Shown here one piece after another: positions 55,479 to 63,889 of a stretch of 64,000 nt of DNA (its first letter is position 1; the number at the start of each line of letters is the position of its first letter). A program made the position numbers and the translations under genes. Source of the stretch: an uncultured Oscillospiraceae bacterium (GTDB lineage Bacteria > Bacillota > Clostridia > Oscillospirales > Acutalibacteraceae); assembly GCA_900541565.1 (NCBI GenBank), contig UQKB01000006.1:1-64000 (forward strand), read 5' to 3'. The notes below the pieces were generated by a model that saw only the letters and a program-made list of their open reading frames with translations, did not search any database and was not told the DNA's origin.

Positions 55479-55841
55479 ATGCTTATACTTTCCAACCCTT
55501 CTAAACTTTATTTTTAATTTTTATAAATTTTAGTATAAAACAATCCTAACAGAAAAAATGTAAACTAAGATACAATTCAGAAAACACTGTCGGGCGCTTC
55601 ACATGATCGATGCATGCTTTTCAATATCTCTATCAAGATTTTATAAAAAAACACGTGAAATAGCAAGGGGAAAGCTTTTTATATCGCCATACCATTTGCG
55701 CTGTTTGTAGTTTTATAAAATAAAGAGCACATAAAATTTTACATATACAGAGGCCTTTTTCATTGCATTCTTTGCCGATTTCTTATATAATAAATCTGTA
55801 TACGCATATGCAAAGGTTTTATTTTCAAGCAGGTGAACCAT
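55479..55841 (+). promoter_or_regulatory. Divergent region between leuB and the SleB-like gene, with promoter
   Basis: No gene is seen in this AT-rich stretch. A good rightward promoter lies at its right end: TTGCAT (55763-55768), 17-bp spacer, TATAAT (55786-55791), about 50 bp before the start of the hydrolase gene. I saw no T-box or leader peptide for leuB on the minus strand. Confidence 0.6.
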
Positions 55842-56705
55842 ATGAAAAAAATTTTTTCCTGTGTGCTGACAGCTTCTATTATCATCTTCGGTCTGTCCGG
55901 GATGTTCTTCCCCGGTACAAATGAAGCTGCGGCACTGCAGACAAATAAGGAGACGACGCAGCCCTTTACCGGCAGCCCGTATAACGACCCGCTTTTTGAG
56001 GCCGTATATATAGGCCATACAACGCAGCAGGATGCAAACGCCTCTGCTACAGTTGAACCGGCTACCGACAGCGCGGCAACAGAAGCGCAGGAACAGACAG
56101 AGAAACCAACGGAAACCCCAACGGAAAAGGCAACGCAGCCTCCCACCGAAAACACAGAGCCGCCGCAGGAAACGCAGGAACAGACAGAAAGCCCCACCGA
56201 GGAACCAACACAGCCGGAAGCAGAAACCGACCCGCCGGTGCAGGAAACGCCTGAGGAGCTGGCTTATAAACAAATGCTTTATCAGCAGCAGTGGGAGGCA
56301 GGGTACTTTTTTGCGATTGACAATCCGGATCCAGGCTATTCTACTTCACCCGTAATACTTACGGAGGAAGACCGCTATTATGCACAGCGGATTGTAATGG
56401 GCGAAGCCGGGACAGAAGGTTTTACCGGTTGCGCGCTTGTTGCCCAAACGCTGCGTGACGCAATGGTATTTGAAGGATATGGCAGCATTAAAGAGGTTAT
56501 GGAGGGAAACGGCTACGACGGCTGGTATGAATACCCGAATATTGACGCGATTAATGCAGTTACCTATATTTTTGACCAAAACCGTGCAGCCGTTCAACAC
56601 AGGATTCTATATTTTTACGGCACCTATATTGAAAGTGATTGGCACGAGTCGCAAAATTTTGTTTGCCAATGGGGCGTTTCAAAATTTTATGACCGCTGGT
56701 GGTAA
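55842..56705 (+). CDS. SleB-like cell-wall hydrolase with a Pro/Glu/Thr-rich linker
   Basis: The product is 287 aa from the ATG at 55842 (GCAGGTG upstream; a GTG three codons earlier is possible). A signal peptide or anchor (about 1-30) is followed by a low-complexity linker (about 65-145) rich in Glu, Pro, Thr and Gln. The C-terminal domain (about 165-287) matches the Hydrolase_2/SleB catalytic group: DRYYAQRIVMGEAGTEGFTGC, VAQTLRDAM and the conserved C-terminal YG/W-rich part. Such enzymes cut peptidoglycan, often in spore cortex or in wall turnover. A palindrome follows 25 bp downstream. Confidence 0.85.
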   Translation: MKKIFSCVLTASIIIFGLSGMFFPGTNEAAALQTNKETTQPFTGSPYNDPLFEAVYIGHTTQQDANASATVEPATDSAATEAQEQTEKPTETPTEKATQPPTENTEPPQETQEQTESPTEEPTQPEAETDPPVQETPEELAYKQMLYQQQWEAGYFFAIDNPDPGYSTSPVILTEEDRYYAQRIVMGEAGTEGFTGCALVAQTLRDAMVFEGYGSIKEVMEGNGYDGWYEYPNIDAINAVTYIFDQNRAAVQHRILYFYGTYIESDWHESQNFVCQWGVSKFYDRWW

Positions 56706-56727
56706 AATTTTAAGGAATATGGAAAGC

Positions 56728-56767
56728 GCATCAATATCCCCCGGTGGAGCCGGGGGGATATTGATGC
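56728..56767 (+). terminator. Palindromic hairpin after the SleB-like gene
   Basis: A stem of about 17 bp (GCATCAATATCCCCCGG against CCGGGGGGATATTGATGC with one bulged G) around a 5-base loop. The core AATATCCCCCGG also occurs in the enolase palindrome at 46512. It has no T-run, so it may be a terminator of a local type or a repeated palindromic element. Confidence 0.55.
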
Positions 56768-56914
56768 ATACTGTCAATGACGTAATCCGGGAAGTTTTCA
56801 AAGTTACCGGCTTTATCAACCTTCTGGCAATCTAACGAACATACAACAGCTTCCTTCTGTCTGTTACGGGCAGGCTTTTAAACAAATAACCAAACAGGAA
56901 TGTGGGATTTTACA

Positions 56915-58696
56915 ATGGAAAATTCTACAAAACAGCAACTGCTGCGGAACGATTTTTTTCTCCGCAGCATTTACAGCAAATATCTGATTGCCTCTGTCCT
57001 GGCAATGTTGGCGACCAGTGTAGCGGGAATGATCGACACGGTGATTGTCGGGCGTTTTCTTGGCGAAACCGGACTGGCGGCTATGTCGCTAGTCAGCCCG
57101 GTTTATTTAATTTATTACACCATCGGTGCAGTCATCGGCATGGGCGGTTCTATTGCCGCTAATCTGGCGATCGGACGAAACGATTACGCCGCCTATCGGA
57201 GGATTTTCACTCTGGCCTTCTGGACAACGGCAGTCCTGTGCGTGGTTACAACGGCGGGCGGCCTGCTGTTTTTGGATCCTCTTGTAAGGCTGCTGGGGGG
57301 CGAAGGCGTTGTAGGCAGCTATTTGGCAGATTACCTGCGCTGGTATATCCTTGGCGGCAGTTTTACCCTGTTCATTTATATCCCGCTCCATTTTTTGAAA
57401 ATGGAGGGAAAACCGCAGACTTCATCCTTTTTATTCCTGCTGTCCAGCGGCCTGAACATAGCTTTTACTTATCTGTTTATGTCGCCGGTGTGCAATATGG
57501 GCATCAAAGGGGCCAGTATTGCCACCGGTCTGTCTATGGGGATTACGGCGCTTTTAGGACTGTATATCCTGTTCCAAAAAACACCGAACACCCGGCTTGT
57601 TAAAATGCGGGGCTTTTCCTTTCGTACACTGGGGGAGATCATTGCCTGCGGCAGCCCAAACGGCTGCAACAATTTGTTCAACGCGCTGAAGATTTTGGTA
57701 ATCAACGCCGTTATACTGCAAATCGGAGCAGATGTTTATCTGTCTGCTTTTGCAATGCTTAAGAGTGTGTCGGATCTGCTGACCGGTGTGGTGACGGGGG
57801 TAGCTTCGGCTCTGATGCCGGTCGTCGGGGTGTTCTACGGCGAACGGGACTGGAACAGTATCCGCCATGTCTGCCGAAAGGCGCTGCAGATCGGAAGCGG
57901 TCTGACAGTGCTGCTGTCTCTTTTCGTTGTCCTGTTTGCCGGCCTGCTGTGTACACTGTTCAACATTACAGATCCGGTCACCGTTGCGGGAGGGCAGCGG
58001 GGGCTTGTCTGCCTGGCTGTGAGCTTTCTTTTTGCCTTTGTCAACCTAATGCTGTCAGGCTATTTCAATACGGTAAAGCGGCCCATGCTTTCCAACCTTA
58101 TCCTTGCCCTGCGCCTTCTGGGCTATCTTGCGCCGGCGGCGGCTTTTTTCGCTTTATGGCTGGGAATAGACGGGGTTTGGCTTTCTTTGATTGCGGCCGA
58201 TGTTCTGACGCTTGGCACAATGCTTTTGGTGATTGGCGTTTTGCGCCGGAAAAATCCAAAACTGGATTGGTATCTGCTGGACACTTCTCTGGAAAGCGAA
58301 AGCGAAATTTCCTTTTCCGTTCAAAACACCCTGGACGATGTTATGTTTGCTTCCAATAAGATTACTGAGTTTTGTAAAGAAAATAACCTTGGGGCGAAAA
58401 AGACCATGCAGGTAAGTCTTGCCCTGGAGGAAATGCTGACGGTTATAATCACCTACTGCATGGATCCCAAAAAGAAACAGTTTATTGATATCCGTATCCT
58501 GTGTCTGGAGGAAGATGTACTGCTGCGGATCCGTAATACCGGCAGAATTTTTGACCCGGTACGGTATTATGAAGAAAATAAAGACAATGAAGATATGGCC
58601 GAAAGTGTACTGGGAATCAAAATGATTGCCGGCTCTGCTAAGGAGATTACCTTCCACGAAACCTTTGGGACCAATAATCTCCTGATTTGTTTTTGA
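56915..58696 (+). CDS. MATE transporter fused to an RsbW-like ATPase domain
   Basis: The product is 593 aa from the ATG at 56915 (MENSTKQQLLRNDFF); an ATG at 56900 is also possible. Residues about 20-450 form a 12-helix MATE transporter (VLAMLATSVAGMIDTVIVGRFLGETGL, ILQIG, and LMLSGYFNTVKRP). Residues about 465-593 form a cytosolic HATPase domain of the anti-sigma (RsbW/SpoIIAB) kind, with SLALEEMLTVIITYCM, RNTGRIFDPVRYYEE and SVLGIKMIAG. By eye the N-box Asn (Val here) and the Asp of the G1 box (Asn here) are replaced, so it may bind partners without phosphorylating them. It is the first gene of the four-gene signalling cluster. Confidence 0.9.
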   Translation: MENSTKQQLLRNDFFLRSIYSKYLIASVLAMLATSVAGMIDTVIVGRFLGETGLAAMSLVSPVYLIYYTIGAVIGMGGSIAANLAIGRNDYAAYRRIFTLAFWTTAVLCVVTTAGGLLFLDPLVRLLGGEGVVGSYLADYLRWYILGGSFTLFIYIPLHFLKMEGKPQTSSFLFLLSSGLNIAFTYLFMSPVCNMGIKGASIATGLSMGITALLGLYILFQKTPNTRLVKMRGFSFRTLGEIIACGSPNGCNNLFNALKILVINAVILQIGADVYLSAFAMLKSVSDLLTGVVTGVASALMPVVGVFYGERDWNSIRHVCRKALQIGSGLTVLLSLFVVLFAGLLCTLFNITDPVTVAGGQRGLVCLAVSFLFAFVNLMLSGYFNTVKRPMLSNLILALRLLGYLAPAAAFFALWLGIDGVWLSLIAADVLTLGTMLLVIGVLRRKNPKLDWYLLDTSLESESEISFSVQNTLDDVMFASNKITEFCKENNLGAKKTMQVSLALEEMLTVIITYCMDPKKKQFIDIRILCLEEDVLLRIRNTGRIFDPVRYYEENKDNEDMAESVLGIKMIAGSAKEITFHETFGTNNLLICF

Positions 58697-58719
58697 CTGG
58701 AGGATGAAGGAACTATATT

Positions 58720-59721
58720 ATGATTTTTGAAGACAGAAAAACCTGCCGCCGCACAGAAGTGTGCTTTCGGCCTTTTCGGGATGAAGACGAAAAGGCCTTT
58801 CACGGCTGCATTGAGGATTACTACGGCGAGGGATATCCATATAAACAGTATCTTACGCCGGGATTTCTTTCCGACAAGTGCCGAAAAGGCACTATGACCA
58901 TCCTGTGCGGCGTCACTGAAAAGGGAGATATCATCAGTACATCCGCCGTCCGGTTTGACACAGAGTTTTCCGGCAGCGGCCTGATGCTGTTGCGGGTCGT
59001 CAAAAAAGCCTATCAGGGGATGGGCATCGGCACAAAGCAGGAGGAAATACTGCTTCAAAGCATACAGGGCCGAAAGGGGCTTCTTTCCCTGTATGCAGAC
59101 GTCATGACACACAATACGGTCAGCCAGCAGAGCCTTGCCCGTCAGCGTTTTGTTCTGTGCGGGGTACGGCCCATGCTGTACCGGGCGGAGGTTATGCTGC
59201 CGGGCAGTGCTTGGCCGGAGGGCGCCAGACTCAGTCAGGCGGTGATGTGCCGCCGGGAGGAAGTCAGGGACGCAGGCGCTTTCTATTGTCCGGAAGAGCA
59301 CAGGGAAGTGGTAAAACAAATATATGGCGAGCTTGGTGTAAACTGCCGCTTGGAATCCAAAGACCAGAGCAGTACCGCTTCAAAAACGGTATATAGCAAT
59401 CAGCATGACGCGTTGCATCATATTTTGATTTGGGTGATACAAGAAGTGGGGAAAGATTTTGCTTCCCTGCTGGCAGGCTTAAACCTGTGCGCAGAGTCTA
59501 CCTTTTTATGCTATCTGAACTTGAAAAGCACTGGTGCTGCCGATGCTTACAGAATGCTGCGGCAGGCAGGCTGCTTTTTTACCGGTCTGAAGCCAATGAA
59601 CCGCAGCGGTGAATATATGATCATGGCTTATGTCGGTCGGCGGTGCATTCAGAATGCGGGCATTTGCCTTTATCCGGAAGGCGCGTGGCTGCTGGATTAC
59701 ATCCATACACAGCACGAATAG
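58720..59721 (+). CDS. GNAT-domain protein of the signalling cluster
   Basis: The product is 333 aa from the ATG at 58720 (AAGGA upstream). The first half (about 10-165) is a GNAT fold: TEVCFRPFRDEDEKAFHGCIEDYY, and the acetyl-CoA loop VVKKAYQGMGIGTKQEEILL. The second half (about 185-333) is less clear, with a likely GNAT-like second lobe (LNLKSTGAADAYRMLRQAGCFFTGLKPMN). Similar GNAT domains occur fused or adjacent to RsbW-like ATPases in Clostridia. The acetyl acceptor is unknown. It lies 24 bp after the MATE-ATPase gene and 16 bp before the phosphatase gene. Confidence 0.78.
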   Translation: MIFEDRKTCRRTEVCFRPFRDEDEKAFHGCIEDYYGEGYPYKQYLTPGFLSDKCRKGTMTILCGVTEKGDIISTSAVRFDTEFSGSGLMLLRVVKKAYQGMGIGTKQEEILLQSIQGRKGLLSLYADVMTHNTVSQQSLARQRFVLCGVRPMLYRAEVMLPGSAWPEGARLSQAVMCRREEVRDAGAFYCPEEHREVVKQIYGELGVNCRLESKDQSSTASKTVYSNQHDALHHILIWVIQEVGKDFASLLAGLNLCAESTFLCYLNLKSTGAADAYRMLRQAGCFFTGLKPMNRSGEYMIMAYVGRRCIQNAGICLYPEGAWLLDYIHTQHE

Positions 59722-59736
59722 AAAGGAGATACGGTT

Positions 59737-62037
59737 TTGAAAACAGCGAAAAAGCATACGATTAAAAATAAGGTTGCCGGTTTGGTTTTGTCCGTGTCGT
59801 TGACTTCTGTTCTGCTGCTGGGGATCGCGTCCGGCGCAGGTATTGTGGGTATACGGCAAAATACCATCAGCAGCCTGCAGACGCTAAACGATCAAGTAGC
59901 GCAGGACGCTACAGAGACACTGCGCGAACAGACGCGGGAAGAACTTAAAACGCAGGCGGAAAATAAAAGCAGCCAGGCAGATACCAGTCTGAACCTGATC
60001 CTTAATCAGACCCGTTTGGTAGCCATGGCGGCTGAAGACATCTATTCCCATGAGGAACAATACCTGCAGGGGCAGTCAGACGATTCCCTGCCGGTTGATA
60101 CCTTTGATTTTTCCTGTAACTACCCGCAAGAAACGCTGGGGCAGTTTTCTTTCCATCTGCGTGCACCGCGTTCATTGCTGGATCCTGACTCTATTGTCGA
60201 AGAAAACGGTGTGATCGTCAAAGCGGAGCTGGACAAAAACAGCCTCACCGGGGTGATGCGCCGTGAATTATATCTCGCTGGCTATCTGGAGGGTGCGCTG
60301 GGCGGTATCCGTAACTTTGACAATGGAGATGGTACATACAACGGGATTGGGGCAAGCTATTTCTGTCTGGAATCATCCGGTATTGATGTTTTGGCAGATA
60401 CCCTGACCACCTCCATGGTGGAATACGACGCCAGAGAATCCACCTGGTATCAGGAAGCTTCCAAGCTAAAAGCAGGAGAGGTTTATTGGTCCAATCCTGT
60501 GCAGGACGGGTCCGGGCGCGGCGAAGCGCTGATCTGCGCTATGCCGGTATATGTGGATGGACGTCTGGTAGGCGTGGCCGGCAGCGGCGGGCTGATCGAC
60601 AATATCCGGGAACTGGTACAGAGCACCACGCTTGGGGACAGCGGCTATGCCTTTTTGCTCAACACATCGGAGGAAGGACGTATGAACGTCATTGCCAGCG
60701 CCAACCCAGACACGGAAAGCGAAATCAGCCGGTATCAGGACAATCTGCTGGAATCCGGAAACACCGAACTGATATCCGTGCTGGAAAAGGCCGGCCAAGA
60801 AGAATCCGGCATTGAGCTGGTTACGCTGGACGGACAACCGTCCTACATCGCGTTTTCTCCGTTGCATATCACCGAGTGGACGATGGTGACAGTCATGCAG
60901 CTTAACGATACCTCCATCGTCGCGCCGATCGAAACGCTGCAGGACAATATCAACCAGATCACCCAGTGGACCGTGCAGGATATGAACGGGAAAATTATGG
61001 CCATCGTCGCCATCTTTGTGGGGATTGCCTTGGCGGTAACGGTGTTGGTCATTTATTTATCCTATAAATTTTCCAATCGCCTGGCCCATCCGCTTTTGAT
61101 CCTTACAGACGGAGCTAAGCGTGTCAGCGGCGGAGATTTGGATTTCCAAATCCATGTGGAGTCTGACGATGAGACGGCAGAGCTTGGTGAAGCTTTCAAC
61201 CATATGACTACCAGCCTGAAGGAATATATCAAAAATCTGTCACGCATTACCGCCGAAAAGGAGCGAATCGGCGCGGAGCTGCATGTAGCCACGCAGATTC
61301 AGGCTTCCATGCTGCCCTGCATTTTCCCGCCTTTCCCGGAGCGCAACGAATTTGATATTTACGCTACCATGACCCCGGCAAAAGAGGTGGGGGGCGACTT
61401 CTATGACTTTTTCCTGACCGATGACGACCATCTGGCCATCGTTATAGCAGACGTTTCCGGAAAAGGTGTGCCGGCGGCGCTGTTTATGGTGGTTGCCAAA
61501 ATTCTGTTGAAAAACAGGGCACAGATGGGAGCATCCCCAAAAGAAATTCTGGAGACGGTGAACAACCAGCTGTGCGAAGGCAACAAGGCGGAAATGTTTG
61601 TGACCGCCTGGCTGGGCATCTATGAGATATCAACCGGAAAGCTCACGGCAGCCAACGCAGGACATGAATATCCGGCAATAAAACGGGCAGACGGACGGTT
61701 TGAGCTCTTCCGCGACGCGCATGGGTTTGTGCTGGCGGGAATGGAAAACGTGCATTATCGGGAGTACGAACTGGAACTGCATACCGGGGATATGCTGTTT
61801 GTCTATACCGACGGCGTTACAGAAGCCACAGACGCAGATAACGCTCTTTATGGCACAGATCGGATGCTGGAGGCGCTCAACAGCAAGCCGGACACAATGC
61901 CGGAAGAACTGCTGCATCAGGTCAAGGCCGATATCGACCGTTTTGTCGGCGATGCGCCGCAGTTTGACGATATTACAATGCTGTGCTTAAAATGTGAAAA
62001 GCCAGAAGGGAAACCGTCGGACGATACCGGGCATTAA
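59737..62037 (+). CDS. Membrane sensor SpoIIE-type serine phosphatase (dCache-HAMP-PP2C)
   Basis: The product is 766 aa from a TTG at 59737 (AAAGGAG upstream). The domains are: membrane helix (about 14-38), a large extracellular dCache-like sensor (40-410), a second helix (417-441), HAMP (about 445-500), a coiled linker with ERIGAELHVATQIQASMLP, and a SpoIIE/PP2C phosphatase (about 537-755) with GGDFYDFFL, IADVSGKGVPAALFM and LFVYTDGVTEATD. Such enzymes dephosphorylate anti-anti-sigma (STAS) proteins in response to a ligand outside the cell. No STAS gene follows immediately. The kinase-like ATPase comes 340 bp downstream. Confidence 0.93.
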   Translation: MKTAKKHTIKNKVAGLVLSVSLTSVLLLGIASGAGIVGIRQNTISSLQTLNDQVAQDATETLREQTREELKTQAENKSSQADTSLNLILNQTRLVAMAAEDIYSHEEQYLQGQSDDSLPVDTFDFSCNYPQETLGQFSFHLRAPRSLLDPDSIVEENGVIVKAELDKNSLTGVMRRELYLAGYLEGALGGIRNFDNGDGTYNGIGASYFCLESSGIDVLADTLTTSMVEYDARESTWYQEASKLKAGEVYWSNPVQDGSGRGEALICAMPVYVDGRLVGVAGSGGLIDNIRELVQSTTLGDSGYAFLLNTSEEGRMNVIASANPDTESEISRYQDNLLESGNTELISVLEKAGQEESGIELVTLDGQPSYIAFSPLHITEWTMVTVMQLNDTSIVAPIETLQDNINQITQWTVQDMNGKIMAIVAIFVGIALAVTVLVIYLSYKFSNRLAHPLLILTDGAKRVSGGDLDFQIHVESDDETAELGEAFNHMTTSLKEYIKNLSRITAEKERIGAELHVATQIQASMLPCIFPPFPERNEFDIYATMTPAKEVGGDFYDFFLTDDDHLAIVIADVSGKGVPAALFMVVAKILLKNRAQMGASPKEILETVNNQLCEGNKAEMFVTAWLGIYEISTGKLTAANAGHEYPAIKRADGRFELFRDAHGFVLAGMENVHYREYELELHTGDMLFVYTDGVTEATDADNALYGTDRMLEALNSKPDTMPEELLHQVKADIDRFVGDAPQFDDITMLCLKCEKPEGKPSDDTGH

Positions 62038-62377
62038 TGGGTGCAGTCGACCGTTCTCTTTTAAATGTATATTTGAAACGTCTTTAAAACAGATTTCCAT
62101 AAACGGCCTGCTCCCTGGCTGCAAAGAGGATGGCCGCTGCATGGTTGCTGCAAGGTCATAAAGTCGCCGTATTTTTGGGGCCTGCGCCGGCTGTTTTGGA
62201 AAACAGTTCCCCAGGTTTGAATATATAAAGACGCTTACCTCCATCTGCGTACGGAGGTTTGCATCCTTGTATGTTCTGAAAGGAATGGATATACAATCCT
62301 GCATAGCAGGAAGCCGCCTCAGGCAGACAATCCAGTGTTTGCACACGGCGTGACACAGACGAAGGGTGATGAAAAAA
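62038..62377 (+). other. Gap between the phosphatase and the RsbW-like gene
   Basis: No gene is seen: all plus frames are broken by stops and the minus-strand frames lack ribosome binding sites. A short hairpin ACCTCC/GGAGGT lies near 62239-62260. A STAS antagonist gene of about 100 codons would be expected here in a standard Rsb cluster, and none is found. The region could hold a separate promoter for the ATPase gene or a decayed gene. Confidence 0.5.
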
Positions 62378-62785
62378 ATGAAAGAACTAACCGTTGACGC
62401 GACAGTAGAAAATATTGAAAAAGTGACGGCATTTGTCAACGAACTGCTGGAAAGCTATCATTGTCCGATGAAAGCACAGGCGCAAATTGATATTGCCATC
62501 GATGAGCTGTTCGGCAATATTGCGCACTATGCATATAATCCGGACATAGGACCTGCTACTGTCCGTGCAGAGGTGATCGGAGAACCGCTGGCTGTTGTTA
62601 TCACCTTTATGGATCACGGCGTTCCATATGATCCGCTGGCAAGGACGGATCCAGATATTTTTCTTTCCGCAGAGGAACGGGAAATTGGCGGGCTCGGCAT
62701 TTATATCGTCAAGAAAAATATGGATGCAATCACCTATGAGTATAAAAACGGAAAAAACATCCTGACAATAAAGAAAAATATTTAA
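62378..62785 (+). CDS. RsbW-like ATP-binding anti-sigma regulatory protein
   Basis: The product is 135 aa from the ATG at 62378 (MKELTVDATVENIEKVTAFV); GTG 62366 and ATG 62369 are possible earlier starts, with GAAGGG upstream. It is a single GHKL-type ATPase domain with all boxes intact: N box IDIAIDELFGNIAHYAYNP, G1 FMDHGVPYDPLA and G2 GGLGIYIVKKNMD. Such proteins phosphorylate a STAS antagonist or bind a sigma factor. It closes the signalling cluster and appears to be the catalytic counterpart of the degenerate ATPase domain on the MATE protein. Confidence 0.9.
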   Translation: MKELTVDATVENIEKVTAFVNELLESYHCPMKAQAQIDIAIDELFGNIAHYAYNPDIGPATVRAEVIGEPLAVVITFMDHGVPYDPLARTDPDIFLSAEEREIGGLGIYIVKKNMDAITYEYKNGKNILTIKKNI

Positions 62786-63178
62786 AATGGGACGATTGAT
62801 GGAAAACCCATTTTTTCGAAGAAAACATGGAGCGTCTTCTCCTCTTTTGAACGACGAAACGATTCTATGCGGATATCCAATCCCGGCGTATGCATGCTTT
62901 TGGTAGTAATCCTTTTTTGCGCATCGGTGCGGGACTTAAACCATACAGGCTGCAAGAAAAATAAATCCATGGGCGCAAAACATGAAAAACCATACCTCCA
63001 GTTGTAGGGTAGAAGCTATAACTGGGGATATGGTTCTATTTCCAAACAAAAATGGAAAGCATATGGGTAAAAAGCCACAGCAGGCTTGCATAGCCGTTGA
63101 AAGTCCGTTGTTTTTTGCCGCCGATTCCTCGGTGGCAAAGGGCTTGCCAGAACAAGCACAGCGGAAAAAACAAACTGC
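62786..63178. other. Non-coding region with a long imperfect hairpin
   Basis: No gene can be supported. A 16-bp inverted repeat with one mismatch and one G-U pair joins AACCATACCTCCAGTT (62988-63003) and AACTGGGGATATGGTT (63020-63035); without a T-run it is not a classic terminator. A minus-strand frame of 62 codons (62782-62970) has no ribosome binding site and no family resemblance. The region separates the signalling cluster from comF. Confidence 0.5.
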
Positions 63179-63799
63179 TCATTCTACACTTGCAAGCGTT
63201 GCACACCATACGGTTGCACCGCTTTTTTCCAAAACATGGGCACATTCCCGCAGGGTATTGCCGGTGGTTACAATATCGTCGATCAAAAGAACGCTTTTCC
63301 CGTTAAGCAATGTTTTCCGCCGCGGGGCATATACGCCCTGTACATTTTCCCACCGCATAGCTTTGGGAAGGGAATGCTGCGCGGTGTTTTCCCGGATCTT
63401 TATCAGCGTAGCCTTGTAAGGCAGGTGCAGATGCAGCGCTGTTTGCTTTGCAAGCAGCGCCGCCTGGTTATATCCGCGCTTCCGTCGCCCCTTTGCAGAA
63501 AGCGGCACACATGTAACAAAATCAAAGACCACAGAATATTCCCGCCGTACAGCGTTTGCAACCGCAGCGGCCATCTGCTTTGCATATTGCGGACTGTTGT
63601 AAAATTTAAAACGTAAAATCGCTTTGCGGAAGATACCTTCATACCGAAACGGCGACACGCATGTATATCCATAAAGCTGTTTACAAACGGGCTGTTTTGG
63701 GAAAAGCAAAAGACAACTGCTGCAGGCCATATCACAGGTATGTATAAGCGCGCCGCAATATGGGCAGTGCGGCGGAAACAACAGATCAAGCGGTCTCAT
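63179..63799 (-). CDS. comF: ComF family phosphoribosyltransferase-like protein
   Basis: The product is 206 aa from the ATG at 63799 (MRPLDLLFPPHCPYCGALIH); an ATG eight codons earlier is also possible. A zinc finger of four Cys (CPYC, CSSC) is followed by the phosphoribosyltransferase-like domain with KGRRKRGYNQAALLAK and the PRPP motif SVLLIDDIVTTGNTLREC. ComF is needed for uptake of transforming DNA in competent bacteria, though it is common in species not known to be competent. It lies downstream of a recD2-like gene, a frequent pairing. Confidence 0.93.
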   Translation of the reverse strand: MRPLDLLFPPHCPYCGALIHTCDMACSSCLLLFPKQPVCKQLYGYTCVSPFRYEGIFRKAILRFKFYNSPQYAKQMAAAVANAVRREYSVVFDFVTCVPLSAKGRRKRGYNQAALLAKQTALHLHLPYKATLIKIRENTAQHSLPKAMRWENVQGVYAPRRKTLLNGKSVLLIDDIVTTGNTLRECAHVLEKSGATVWCATLASVE

Positions 63800-63840
63800 A
63801 AAATCACCATTAGTATATAACATTTTAAAAATACTATATG

Positions 63841-63888
63841 TATACTACTTTTGGTAATAAATGCAATCCATTTATTACAAATAGTATA
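63841..63888. repeat. AT-rich palindrome between recD2 and comF
   Basis: Two nested inverted repeats: TATACTA (63841-63847) with TAGTATA (63882-63888), and GTAATAAATG (63854-63863) with CATTTATTAC (63869-63878). It may be an operator for comF or a weak terminator of the upstream gene. Confidence 0.6.
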
Positions 63889-63889
63889 A

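Noticed and set aside
61987..62439. Minus-strand frame of 150 codons across the phosphatase-ATPase gap
   Set aside because: It overlaps the ends of two well-supported genes, lacks a ribosome binding site and has a composition unlike a protein.
62782..62970. Minus-strand frame of 62 codons after the RsbW-like gene
   Set aside because: No ribosome binding site, no family resemblance, and the ATG is inside a non-coding region with a long hairpin.
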